DNA of 64,000 nt from Paraphaeosphaeria minitans (lineage: Eukaryota > Ascomycota > Dothideomycetes > Pleosporales > Didymosphaeriaceae), in contig WJXW01000001.1 in the NCBI GenBank assembly GCA_015832175.1, positions 124,001-188,000 of the forward strand, in the 5' to 3' direction. A program made the translations under genes and the position numbers. The notes below the pieces were generated by a model, which saw only the letters and a program-made list of their open reading frames with translations, was not told the origin of the DNA and made no database searches. Of this stretch, positions 31,849-42,653 are shown in pieces (positions within the stretch are counted from its first letter, which is position 1; each line of letters opens with the position of its first letter).

Positions 31849-34479
31849 CTACCGCATCCTTCCTAGCACACCCCTCACGCTTCCATCCAGCACAACGTTC
31901 CCCTTCACACTCAGTTCGTAAATACCCGTCTCACCCCCAGACCCCTCATTCAGCCACCGCTGTAACAAATCGTTGCTCTCCTTGGGCTTAATGTCGGCGC
32001 TCGCCGTGCCAACCGTGACATGCGCAACGGGATTCACAGTCTCGAACGCAACCTCCTCGCCTCCAACACCCGCGGACCCATTCAGCCGCACAACGAAGCA
32101 CATGATGCGGTCGTCGAAGACGAGACGCTCCATCTGCACACCGCACTTACCAAGCTCGGGCTCCCAGTTGCTGGCGTCGGCCGGGGTAACGGTGGAATGC
32201 AGCTGGTTGAGCTTGTCCCAGTACGCCTGGTTATCCGCCGCAGACGCGCGGTGCATGAGGGTAACGTGGAACTCGCTCTGCACGCGACGGGTCTGCTGGA
32301 GGTGGCGGTATAGCCGCGCAGTCTGGGGGTCTGCGTTGTGGAAGAGGGCGTCGAGGATGGAGTTGATGCGCTGGGTGGGAAGCCGCAAGGAGAAGTACTC
32401 CATCTTGGGCTGCTTCTTTGCGGCTACTGGCTGCTGTTTCTGGGGTTTCTGATTCTGGCTTTGGTTACGGTTGTTGTTGGCGTTGCCGCCGCCGCGGGAG
32501 AGGTCCATCTTGAAGTCTGGCTGGTACTCGTGCATCGCCCAATGTATGGCGTCATCCATGTCCGCGTTGGTGGGCATATTCCGGCCATCGAAAAGCGCGG
32601 GGTACGTCTCGTAAAGCTGGCTGATAATGGCCTCGAGATTCTCGCGCGAATCGACAACGGGGTCGAGGTTAATGATAAGGTCAAAGTTCTCATCGGGAGC
32701 ATCAGAGGGATCGGCAGGCTGGAAGCGATGCATGAAGCCTTCCATGATCTCGATGATTTCGTCCTGTCCCTTGGAGCCCGCTTGGATTGTCTGGTGGTTG
32801 TCACCGCGGGCGAGAACTCGACCCCGCGTCGCCCTCCGGATGTCATCGTAGTTGCTGCGGTCGTGTACGTAGTGCAGTGCGACGAAGCGAGCATCCTTTG
32901 CAGTCTTGAGGATGTCGTTGATAAGCTGGTCACGCTCGCGCTTCTGGTGGTTGTTGCGATCGGCGATGACAACCGGGCTGGTAACGAGCATAGAGGAGAT
33001 GGTATCAGCAAAGACCTGACCACGACCCTTTTTCGCCTTCACATTGTCGTTCTGGAAGTGGCCCCAGCCGAAAAGCTTCACCAGAGCCAACGCTAGTGTC
33101 GTCTTTCCACATCCAATAGTCGCAATAGGAACGAGAACAACGCTGTTCTTGACCTGCTGGTTCTCAACATGCCCATTCTGGAGTTCCTGGCGGATGATTT
33201 CGGCCCCCGTCGTGCCTCGCTCGCGCAGGAAGTCGTCGCGCAATTTAATGATTCCGTGGTTCATGTTGTACAGCTTGGCCAGGCCGGGATTCTGAAGAAA
33301 CTGTTTGCGGGCGAATTCGAGGTACTCCTTGGTGATTGCCTGATGTTTCTTGTACCGTGGAGGCTTGCCGCCAATGATGGCTTTGGTGCACTCCCTCCAC
33401 TGGCGGTACATCAAATACGGTTCCTCGAACTTGTACTTGAAGAACCAGTCCTCCCAGGGCGCGCTATCAGAGTCTCGCGCCTGGCACCGAATGACGAAGC
33501 CTTCGGTATCGCGCCCGTCGTAGTTGCCCGTCTCAGCGACCTTGTCCAGAAACTTCTGAACGTTGGCTATATCATTCTCCATGACATACTGGACCTTCTT
33601 CATGCCCCACTCGTCTGCAAATCTGTCGACTAGCGGGCCAGGGTAGGTGGCAAAGTGCGGGACATTGAGGTTGATGCCATGGACGTACAGGCCAGCCTGC
33701 TCGGGGGTATATGCCAGGACATGCTCCTCAAAATCGTCATCGCAGAGCTCAGCGACGAGTGTTGCGTTCATCTCACGCAGCTTCAGCGCCAGATCTTTCT
33801 TCGTCTTGCCGACCGTCGCCAGATGCTTTTCGGCCCACCGCTCGCCAGCACAGGCATGGCTCAGCTCGACATCGCCGCGTGCACCCGTCGAATGCTTGCT
33901 GCACACCAGCAGCGTGCCGTCGTCCAGGCCCGAGATGAAGATGATGCAGCCGTTCTCCTTGACGCTGAGCTCGTAGGGCCCGCGCGTCTGCTGCTCGACG
34001 TTCCTCCACTCCGTCTTGCGCACTTCGCCGTGGTTGAAGAACTTGTCATATCCGCGCACGACAATTTCGTCCCTTCCGTCCAAGGTCTTGTATGTAAAGA
34101 GCCCGCGTGCATATGTGGGCAGGTGCTCCTTCTTGTAATCCCAGTCGTTCATCTTCCACGAGTCGACCGAGCGGCCATTGGGCAGGGGAAACGTGTGTTT
34201 TCGCACCGAGAAGCCGCTCTGTTTCGACGTCCTGCCCTTGTGGCCCTCGAGCGAGTGGATCAGCTGCGTGACCTCCTTGTGGTCCTGCGGCACGTACGGC
34301 GCCGTCTCGCGGTGCGCCATGATGGCGGTCGTGTCGAATGGGGAGCTTGCTTGGGTCGGCCACAGATTTATTATGGCAGTGGTGAGACGTTGGGCTAGCT
34401 GTGGGGTTGCGAGTAAGCGGGCTGATGGCGGGCGTGGACAAGCGGAGAAGAGTTGGGCGAGTTTAACACAAGCCGCCAT
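31849..34479 (-). CDS. TRL1: Fungal tRNA ligase
   Basis: Trifunctional enzyme joining tRNA exons and, in yeasts, HAC1 mRNA (family knowledge). The 876-residue single exon has the ligase domain first, with the AMP-accepting Lys174 in SVKENGCIIF. A polynucleotide kinase domain follows with P-loop IGCGKTTLAL near 455-464. The C-terminal cyclic phosphodiesterase has two His-x-Thr motifs, EFHVTLMHR and VAHVTVGT. A Gln/Asn-rich linker lies before the last domain. Two starts are possible: ATG at 34479, which adds 53 residues rich in Arg, Leu and Ala without acidic residues until late, or ATG at 34320 (MAHRETAPYVP), which matches the usual fungal start. No introns. Confidence 0.93.
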   Translation of the reverse strand: MAACVKLAQLFSACPRPPSARLLATPQLAQRLTTAIINLWPTQASSPFDTTAIMAHRETAPYVPQDHKEVTQLIHSLEGHKGRTSKQSGFSVRKHTFPLPNGRSVDSWKMNDWDYKKEHLPTYARGLFTYKTLDGRDEIVVRGYDKFFNHGEVRKTEWRNVEQQTRGPYELSVKENGCIIFISGLDDGTLLVCSKHSTGARGDVELSHACAGERWAEKHLATVGKTKKDLALKLREMNATLVAELCDDDFEEHVLAYTPEQAGLYVHGINLNVPHFATYPGPLVDRFADEWGMKKVQYVMENDIANVQKFLDKVAETGNYDGRDTEGFVIRCQARDSDSAPWEDWFFKYKFEEPYLMYRQWRECTKAIIGGKPPRYKKHQAITKEYLEFARKQFLQNPGLAKLYNMNHGIIKLRDDFLRERGTTGAEIIRQELQNGHVENQQVKNSVVLVPIATIGCGKTTLALALVKLFGWGHFQNDNVKAKKGRGQVFADTISSMLVTSPVVIADRNNHQKRERDQLINDILKTAKDARFVALHYVHDRSNYDDIRRATRGRVLARGDNHQTIQAGSKGQDEIIEIMEGFMHRFQPADPSDAPDENFDLIINLDPVVDSRENLEAIISQLYETYPALFDGRNMPTNADMDDAIHWAMHEYQPDFKMDLSRGGGNANNNRNQSQNQKPQKQQPVAAKKQPKMEYFSLRLPTQRINSILDALFHNADPQTARLYRHLQQTRRVQSEFHVTLMHRASAADNQAYWDKLNQLHSTVTPADASNWEPELGKCGVQMERLVFDDRIMCFVVRLNGSAGVGGEEVAFETVNPVAHVTVGTASADIKPKESNDLLQRWLNEGSGGETGIYELSVKGNVVLDGSVRGVLGRMR

Positions 34480-35007
34480 TTAGGCAGCGACGAGGCAAAC
34501 CAAGAGAGTGAAGAGTCATACGGCGAACACGTAAAACACGGGAAGGGCGCCTCTTACCGTGATTGTAGCGATTAACAAAGGAAGGGCGGAAACGCGTGTT
34601 GCAGGGTCAAGGCGCGGTTGCACTTTTCGGACAGAGAAACAACGTCACAGTCAGCGTGGCGGCGATGCTCCAGCCACACGGCGGGGTCCAAATCCTGGTC
34701 CTTAGCTAGGTACTTACCCCGCCACACCAACAAACCTATGCATCACCAACAAACCTTTGCATCACAGCATACACAACGCCACTTGTTTCTCAAATGCTGT
34801 GGTATGCTTGATATTGTGTCGGCTTCCAAGAACCTCATATTCGGCTTCCTTTTCCACAAAGGCGGATCTTAAGCACGTCCGCAACATCCACGATGAACCT
34901 TCTTCTACTGGCTGCACGCCGCCCTACACCGACGAGCCCGATCAGGGGCGTTGAGTCCATCACTTCGTGTAGCTTTATGTCTCTACGGTAGAAGCATCTC
35001 GCCTGAC
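34480..35007. other. Intergenic, TRL1 promoter side
   Basis: 528 bp with no supported gene; contains a near-duplicate CATCACCAACAAACCT motif at about 34728-34755. Confidence 0.45.
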
Positions 35008-35292
35008 TTACTTCTCAACACGCCTCTCCTTCCCCCTTCCTCTCGCCGCCTCCTCGCACAACATCATCACATTTCTTCTCCTAACCTCCGCCATGTACGC
35101 CGCCTGTTCAGCGCTCAAAGGTCGTGGCGCAACTGCTTCCCGGCCTCGGAACCCAGTCATGCGGTCCATACCGTAGAGCATCGCGATGACGAAACCCGCG
35201 CCCAGGAGCACGAGGAGCACGATGGCGTTGGGTGGGATCGCGTAGCCCATGTTGTCCGCATCGTCACGCGTGTGGAGGGGCGGAGGTGCCAT
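35008..35292 (-). CDS. Small single-pass membrane protein, unknown
   Basis: 94 residues, intronless. The start is CCATGG-type. After about 20 polar residues comes a single hydrophobic helix (NAIVLLVLLGAGFVIAMLYGM), then Arg-rich soluble sequence ending KERRVEK. The positive residues after the helix would place the C-terminus in the cytosol or matrix. I do not recognise a named family. Coding status rests on an intact frame, start context and a plausible membrane helix, so it is moderate. Confidence 0.55.
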   Translation of the reverse strand: MAPPPLHTRDDADNMGYAIPPNAIVLLVLLGAGFVIAMLYGMDRMTGFRGREAVAPRPLSAEQAAYMAEVRRRNVMMLCEEAARGRGKERRVEK

Positions 35293-36187
35293 GGTGGGAG
35301 TTGTGTTAGAAGCGAACGAGGACTGGGCATACAGTCAGTGAGAATTATGAGCATCGAGGAGGGCTGTATGGTGACGATACCTTCCAACGGGGCTCAGGGA
35401 ATATAGATAACTCAGTCAGGTGCTTCCCACCAGTAGCTGAATACTGGATGCGTTTGAGATAGTTGTCGGAATGCTTCGAGTAGTCCAGTGCCAGGCTCCC
35501 TTCGTCTTGAAAGAAGAACAGAAGGTGGTACTATGAGGACATTGGTAGATTGCATCTGACCATCGATTCCTGGAAAGCTCCTCATTAGGTACGCTTTCTC
35601 TATGAAACCATAGTTACGTTCGCACATTTCTACATGTGTAGTCCCAAGAAGACTGACAGTAGTCGTACATCTCTGTATATGGTCTAGCTCATCAAAACAA
35701 GTCCAACAACCATTACCAATCAACTCCTTGCAGACCTTACAGAACGAGAAAGAAATCACTCTCCAGCCTCAACACGCGAAGCCGAAAGGGGAAATGTACG
35801 AAGAACCCTAGGGGGATTCTGCGCTAGGACCTAGCGAATCAGAGTCATCAGAGTCGAAGCAAACTCGGCTCGTCATTCGTCAGAGACTTGCACACTTAGC
35901 GTCTAAACCAAACACAGATTAGTTCCACAATGAGTCTATCTTTGGCCAGGAGCTTGTTTCCCTCCGCAAATATCATGTTCCTTGATTCCAAACACCCTCT
36001 GTATCCAGTACCATACGTAGATCAAGGAATCTACTCCGCCTGAGCCAAGTGATTGGCCGGCGACCTGATCGTGTTGTGGTCCTCTTTTCCAGCCGTTAAG
36101 GCAACACCCACTGGATACAAGTCGTCTATAGGGTGCGATAGCGACGGTCCTCGTGGATCTACATCGATTCAAAGTGTTCTGGCAACG
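35293..36187. other. Intergenic, no gene seen
   Basis: About 0.9 kb of lower GC content between divergent genes. In-frame sequence upstream of 36188 could extend the next CDS to 36053 but looks non-conserved. Confidence 0.45.
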
Positions 36188-38223
36188 ATGCCGCCTCAGA
36201 TGTTGATCCTGGAATTTCAAAGCCTCAAGAGAACCCGGAGGTATGGGTCCAAAGTCAGGACTGGCTGCTTGACCTGCAAGTAGGTTTACAAAGCTGCCCT
36301 TTCCCGATGTTTCTTGGCTCTGGAGATGGCTAACTTGAAATAGATCCCGGCGAATCAAGTGCGATGAGACGAAGCCGGCGTGTCTTAGGTATGCGAGTGT
36401 TCAAGGTGTGCTTCGATCGCGCTTTCCGATAAATGAGAGCTTCCTCGATGCTGCATGGTGTCGTGACCCCTGACTGATTTTGGAAGATGTACTAGCACAA
36501 GACGTCTGTGCGACGGCTATGTAGAACGTGGAGCAAAACAACCGAAACGCTTGTCGCCTGGCGTAGCTTCGCCTCTCCAAGATGCTGTAAGTTTTCATCA
36601 TATTCGAGACGTGCGGCTTACAATACGCAGCCAGTGATCAAGTCGTGGCCCGAAGAAGGTTTACCATATCTTGATTTTTACTATCACTGTGCCATAAGAA
36701 CCCTTTCTAATCGCTTTGACAATGGCTTCTGGTCTCGAACGGTACCCCAGATGGCCCGCTCAGAACCATGCATTCGTCACACGCTGGTTGCAGTGGGGTA
36801 TCTTGCGAAAACGGAACCAGGTAACCTCAAACGTGCTCACACGAGACTGAAGCAACAAGACCAAACCTTGAACATGTACTACAGCAAGGCTGTTGGGTCG
36901 CTCGTTGCGCGGTTGGCCGAACAATCATGTACGATAGAGGTCGGCCTTGTGGCATGTTTATTGTTCGTCTGCATCGAGTTCATCCGAGGAAACTTCTTGC
37001 CCGCGTTCACTCATCTGCACAGCGGCCTTAAGATACTGTCTGAGCTGCCTACTATACGACCTCACGGTACGTGATGGCAGAACGATCCCTTCAAAGAGCT
37101 GACTATCTGCACAAGGTCTTCGCCCAGGTACACCACCACCAATTCCATCAAAGTCCGACACAGTCAGGTTCTCTGCCTCAAACAGCCTTCTCCATGACAC
37201 GCTAATACCCATGTTCATGCGCAACATGACCCCCGCGATGCTCTTCGGCGCCCCAATCGAAGATCTATTCGAGATCCCCACCCCTGACCCGTCCGCCTTT
37301 GACGTCCCGTTCTCCACCTTCTACGAACTCCAAATGTCCAGCTTCCAGCTCCGAAACGCCTCCGCCCTCTTTGCCCGCAAAATGGCCACCAGGATCTTTA
37401 TCAAGGTGCCGCTCACTGCCGAAGATTTCACGCGGCAGTCGCAGCTGCTCGAAGCGCACCATGCGTGGTTCAGGGCACTGCAGAAGCTGGAGCAAGCAGC
37501 GTTCTTGACGCATGAGGAGGAGATCATGGCGGCGGCGCTGAAGCTGGGGTACTATTCTACGTATATTCTGATTGCCTGTTCGATGAGCCTGCGGCAGTCG
37601 CACTTCGATGCACATATCGACTACTTCAAGGCCATCAACCACAATGCGAAGATCGTGCTGGAATCGATGGGGATTGCGACACCGCCTCTACCCGTGTCCT
37701 CAGGTACGCGACGGGGCCTGTCGAGGAAATTTGCGAGTGCAGTGAAAGCCGCTGGATCGAAGAGCACAAATACTGGTGAGCTTACCTAGCCTACAAAAAT
37801 GCAGCGTAAAAACAGACTAACTCTCTCCCAGGCGCACACTTCACCTTCGAGATCTCCGTCATCCCGCCCCTGCACTACGTCGCCACCCGCTGCCGCCACC
37901 CCCTCATCCGCCGCGAAGCCGTCGCCCTACTCAAAACGAACCCCCCTCGCGAAGGCCTCTGGGACGTCGACACGCACATCGCCGTCGCGGAGCGCGTCAT
38001 CGCGATCGAAGAGAGCGTGCTGGACCCCGTAACGGGGTGGCCAGCCGAGTCGGCGCGGTTGTGGTGCTCGGTGCACGACGGCAAGGGGTATACCGATGGG
38101 AAGATTCTGGTGACGTTCGCGTTTGCGGAGTGGGCGGAGCAGAGAATGCCGCGGGCGGATGACTTGCGGCGGCCGGACGGGGGGGATAGGGCGGATGCGC
38201 AGTGGACGGAGAAGATTGGGTGA
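36188..38223 (+). CDS. Zn(II)2Cys6 fungal transcription factor
   Basis: Six exons: 36188-36279, 36344-36388, 36487-36586, 36631-37066, 37116-37775 and 37832-38223, giving 574 residues with all phases matching. Splicing builds the zinc cluster C-x2-C-x6-C-x6-C-x2-C-x6-C at about residues 27-54 (GCLTC, RRIKCDETKPAC, LRC, RRLCDGY). The middle region has features of regulators with a fungal-specific helical domain (RFDNGFWSRTVPQMARSEP, RHTLVAVGYLA). Introns are 44-98 bp. No biosynthetic cluster surrounds it, and the next genes rightward are decayed. Targets unknown. The start could also be ATG at 36200 or 36053. Confidence 0.9.
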
Positions 38224-38981
38224 CTCGGGGCGGGGAAGTGCTGGACGGAGGAGGAGATGCAGTTGTATAGGGCTCGGGGGCATTGGTCGGAGTATCTTGC
38301 GTAAGTAGTGAGGTTGACATTATGGTATGGCGTGCACATAGTACGTAAAGCTTATTTTCTCGGTCCAGACCTATCTGACAAACTGATAGACCCTAAAAAG
38401 GCTTCGGGTAGACAAGAGAACCTAGACGATCGAACTGGACCTACTAGGTATAGGTATAAAACGGGGCGGTCGCTTAGGGCGCGAACTATTAGCTGGCGGC
38501 TCAATTTTTTGCCCTCTGGTTGCGATCCACTCTGTGTGAGTCCACGTAAGAGCCCTCATGGCTTGTAACTGGATGCTATGCACGAAATAGTACACTTGGT
38601 TTCTAAGTTACGAACTTCCTCTTGGAAAAGGCTACATTCCAGATGAAATGATGTATACATCTGCATCTGCCTGCAGTAGGCTCCTGTTAAATTGTCAGCT
38701 TTTAGGGGCACGTACGGGCGGGATAGTACCTATGGCACGCCAGTGATATCATGGCGGCACAGCTGAGTATATAAAGTAGCAATGAGACATGATATAACGC
38801 GCCTCGATTCTCCGATAACTGTGATAGACGGATCCACTAATTACGATCAGCGCATAGGACTTTCCAGGCTGATGTTTATGCCTGAGGGGAGAATTGCGTG
38901 AGGGCGTTGGGGGAACGATGTTTGTGGCATTGTAAAGTATATCATGAGATGGTACGACAGAATGGATGAGCGTTGGTGAGC
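38224..38981. other. AT-richer intergenic, left edge of decayed island
   Basis: 758 bp between convergent ends with no gene seen; TA-rich words and few CpG suggest old decay. Confidence 0.4.
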
Positions 38982-40212
38982 TAGGAGCTGAGGAGAGGCA
39001 GATTCGCCTGCGCCAAAGCCTCGTGTACAGAGCTCGTTGTCGTATTTCCAGCTTCGGTTGTTATCCTGACCGTGTACGCGCTATCTTCTTGCCCTTCGAC
39101 GGACAGCGTCAAACTCCAGTCGATAACCGCTAATTCGCTTCCCACGCCAGCGTGCCATTGTGCAATACCCGTATCGGTCCCTGCAGTGTCTCCACCGCGG
39201 TGTCGACAGTGTACACCACGACGCCAGGCTCTGCGCCCTTATCATCGAGACCACCATTCGACCGGACCTCCAGAACCAACGCTTGCGTCTCGTTCCTCTT
39301 CAGCACCACTGATTTTATCTCTTCACCTGAGGTTTCAATCGGGTAGATCGTATGGAGCGTCGTGCTCTCTTTCTCATACACAAGGCATTCAATCTGCGCA
39401 TCCTCCAACCACCCCAGACGCCACTTGTCCCACGCAAAGTACTCGGGATACGCAGCGTTGATGTTCCCCATGATGGTGAAGCCACCCACGTACAGCCCTA
39501 CCGCGCCGGACGCGGGGTACAGATCTGCAAGACACATCACGTGTCCCGTCTCATGGTTGATTAGTTTGAAGCCCCATTTCGTATACGCGTCATATCCAAC
39601 AGTGACTGCTTTCTTCGCAACAAACGCACCGTCGCGCGTTGTCACGTTTCCCATGAAGGTAGGGGAGTAGGTGATATTCGGCGCATTGCGTGTCGCAACG
39701 ACGTAGAGCACATCGACCGGCGCCGGATCCTCACCGGTAGCATCCACATACGAGGCAAGCGCATCTTGGATGTAGGCTTCGTGCTGCTCGTAGGTGATGC
39801 CGCGGTTCCAAGCGTAATCGCTCGTGCTGTGGGGCATGCGGTGGAACTGCGAAGTGTCGGCTGTGGCATCAATGGAGAGCTTGCCGAACGAAGAGGTTTC
39901 ATACCAGGTGCTGGCATTTGGGAAGAAGAAGTCGTACAGGCCGGCTGTGGTGTCGTTTCCGGCTGGCTGGTCGGCGAAGTCGACGAAGATCATGAATGCA
40001 CGCATGGTTCCCGTGCTGGATACGCAGCTCAGGTATTCAGTGAAGCCGTGTCCAATGCTTAGTTAGACATCTGGGTTTGAGGGGAGACGACATGCGGAGA
40101 AGTCGCGCCTGGGATGGTAAGTGGTTGCTGGGCTGCAGGATACTGGGGAGAACGTCGCGAATGAGGCGATGACTGCATATAACTGTAGAGTGAATGAAGC
40201 TAAACCCGTCAT
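38982..40212 (-). pseudogene. Secreted M6-type zinc metalloprotease, broken
   Basis: Reading starts at ATG 40212 with a signal peptide (MTGLASFTLQLYAVIASFA). An in-frame TAA at 40063-40065 interrupts the pro-region. The same frame then continues through ALVIFVDF-like MRAFMIFVDFADQPAG and the zinc site HETGHVMCLADLY. Near 39130-39145 the frame ends in TAG, but a one-base shift continues with ELAVIDWSLTLSVEGQ and a plausible end TAG at 38982-38984. The nonsense codon could come from CAA by C-to-T change. The catalytic motif is intact, so decay is recent, or one defect is a sequence error. An internal ATG at 40005 would make a form without signal peptide. Confidence 0.7.
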
Positions 40213-41099
40213 TTTGGGTGGGTGGCCGAGATCAGCAACTTGATCGCGTCGACGCACGCTATCTATGAGACAGCCTTAGGGATATATACCGATGAAGTTC
40301 GGAGATATACCGAAGCTCGGAATGGCTTTATCCCGCTGTTCCTTCGCTCGGCCTCAGTCGCTTGCTATATCAACAGCATAGTTTTCTAAATTCAAGGTAT
40401 ACCACGATGATCATTTACCGACGAGGAAACTAGTCGCCAATAGACTTAACGCTGTCAGTATAGTCGAAGTTACTGTTGCAATACGCTTGCAGTGTCAATC
40501 TATCCAGCCCTGTTCGCTGCTGATCTCATTATCGTTGAGCTGCATGATCCGATATACGTAGGATGCATCTCGAATCAATGTCGTACGATGTCAGGGTTAT
40601 TGAATAAGGAGTCAGATATGAAAAATATGTTAGGACTGGCCAATTCTGAGAAGGATGGAAAGGCGTTTGGCAATGTGAACTGGTGTAGGAAGTAGGTACT
40701 CCATCTGAAGTCTCCTCTTCGGTTGTTGGAGAGAATCACTACCTACCTAGGTAGTTCATTGGCTCGTGCCAAGGTTCCGGACAGCCCCTCACTAGCGCGA
40801 TGAAATTGAGCTAGTTTGCTTTCGCGTTCGGACTCAATCAGCTTCGCTTCGGCGCGCTTCCGTCCCACGATCTGATCGTGGCCGCCAATCGTTCCTCGCC
40901 TGTAGCCGCTCGGGGGACGCAGCGTACGCTGGCCCAGAGCAAGCAAGGTACGTCGTCGCAAACACTTGCACGATTGTTCTGATATCCGTGGTTTGGGCTA
41001 TGAGCAAAGGCTCCCGACGCAGCGATTGCTTACAAGCAGCAACCGAGGAATGGGCTACTAGTTGGACTGATACCGAACGGCAAGATCATTCAAAGAAGC
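40213..41099. other. Intergenic, decayed
   Basis: No gene seen. A reverse-strand frame near 40743-40961 is Arg/Glu-rich without a recognisable family. CTACCTACCTAGGTAG lies at about 40739-40754. Confidence 0.4.
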
Positions 41100-42653
41100 A
41101 ACAAGTATATTGGCACAAATGTCGTCATTTTCCAAAATCTGTTACGGCAACAGAGCTTACTGAATCCCGAATGCATCCATATCAGGGCCAAGAATACAAA
41201 GAAGCGCCCTCGAGAATCTGATATACATCCATCGACCGAACGACGAAAGAAGCGGCTACAGGTCCTTAACCCTCTCTGCACGAAGCAGCTCAAGGAAAAA
41301 CGGCATCGAGAAGACGAGGCAACATCCCCCTCTAAACGACGGCGAATATTTGCGGTCCCGAACCAAAAGACAATCGGTAACGCGCGGATTGAGTTTTGGA
41401 GACATAATGGAACCTGGCCACCAGAGAAACAAGAGACATCGATGCATCGTTATCGAGACCTTGTTGATGATGCCCGCGCGAGAAAACGATCGTTGGGCCG
41501 TAAACGTTGAAATGGCAGCCTAAGTTCGGAAACGGCCCAGACTTCAAGCAGCCAGCAACCTCGAGACCAAAAGAGTGCCCCATACAAGCACCCACTGTTT
41601 GAAGAACTACTGAAAGACTGTGGGTGTTTTATGGGACAGTTTGCAGAAGGCGTCACAGCTGAAACTAGAGAGCTTTCTCAAAAGCTCCTTGACAGAACGC
41701 AGCCGCTTCCTAAGCATACTCTCTTCTCTGACGATGTCCTATTTAAGAAGTTGTGCGAAAGGATCCGCGGCGAGAATAAGACAAAGGTGGTCCGCGATAT
41801 TGCGCAGCTAATTGTCCCTTCAGCTGAAATTCTAGCTAATAGGGGCGCTAAACACCAAGAGACCCTTCAAGAGACCGTCAACGCAAGCTGGATTAACGCT
41901 AGAACTTTTGTAACCCCCCCAGGTTCAAGTCCTAGTCCACGTCCGCAGCCAGATTTCGGCCTTGGGTTCAAGAGAGATGCTTTTAATTAAACACAGCTCC
42001 AGAAGTTGCAGCCTTTTATCGGCAATCTACTCACTGATGCTACTTTGATTGCGGCCACGTATAAAATGTTTTTGCCATTCTTCTCTGCCGAAGTCAAATG
42101 TGGAGCAGCTGCACTTGACGTTGTTAATCGCCAAAACGCTCGCACGCAATATGTCTGCTTGCGGGGTCTGTACACACTCTTCCGCTTGGCTGGCAGAGAG
42201 AATGAGCTCCATCGAGAAGTCAATGGCTTTTCAATATCTCACAGCGATGTACATGTGAGGATATGGGGTCATTACGCAGTCATTGATGGAAACGATGTCA
42301 AGTTTTACCGCCACCCAATCCGCAAATTCGATTTCACGGAGTTGGACGGAAAGGAGAAATGGACCGCGTATACCTTTGTCCGAAACATCTACGATCTGTG
42401 GCTTCCCAAGCACTTCGCAAGAATTTGCGATATTATCGACATGCTACCAGCTGATTCAGCCCTTGATGTCTCCGAACAGGATCTAGGATCGCTGTTTTCA
42501 CGCTCAGGATTGTCTCAACGGCTTGAAAGTTACGGTCTAGACGATTATCAAATGGTTCCAAGTAATCAGCCAAGCGGACAGCCAAGTGTTCAACCGACCA
42601 CCCCCGAAACAACGACCAGAACTGAGTCTAGGAAGTCCAAGAAGAAAGATTGA
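41100..42653 (+). pseudogene. DUF7924-type fungal protein with two in-frame stops
   Basis: One reading frame carries family-like sequence from about 41100 to the end at 42653: a basic N-terminal part (KKRPRESD, PSKRRRIF), RIEFWRHNGTWPPEKQE, SAPYKHPLFEELLKDCGCFM and the conserved core VKCGAAALDVVNRQNA, FSISHSDVHVRIWGHY, FYRHPIRKFDFTELDGKEKW and LWLPKHF. It is broken by TGA at 41508-41510 and TAA at 41988-41990 without loss of frame; both could derive from CGA or CAA by C-to-T change. Without stop 2 the C-terminal core is a 215-codon open frame. DUF7924 proteins are frequent and variable in Dothideomycetes; their function is unknown. The true 5' end is not resolved. Confidence 0.72.

Noticed and set aside
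40743..40961. Reverse-strand Arg/Glu-rich frame
   Set aside because: Looked vaguely like a transposase tail, but no recognisable motif and it lacks a surrounding element.
41917..41935. B-box-like GGTTCAAGTCC, possible tRNA
   Set aside because: It lies inside the conserved DUF7924 reading frame (TPPGSSPSPRPQPDF) and no acceptor stem or A-box fits.
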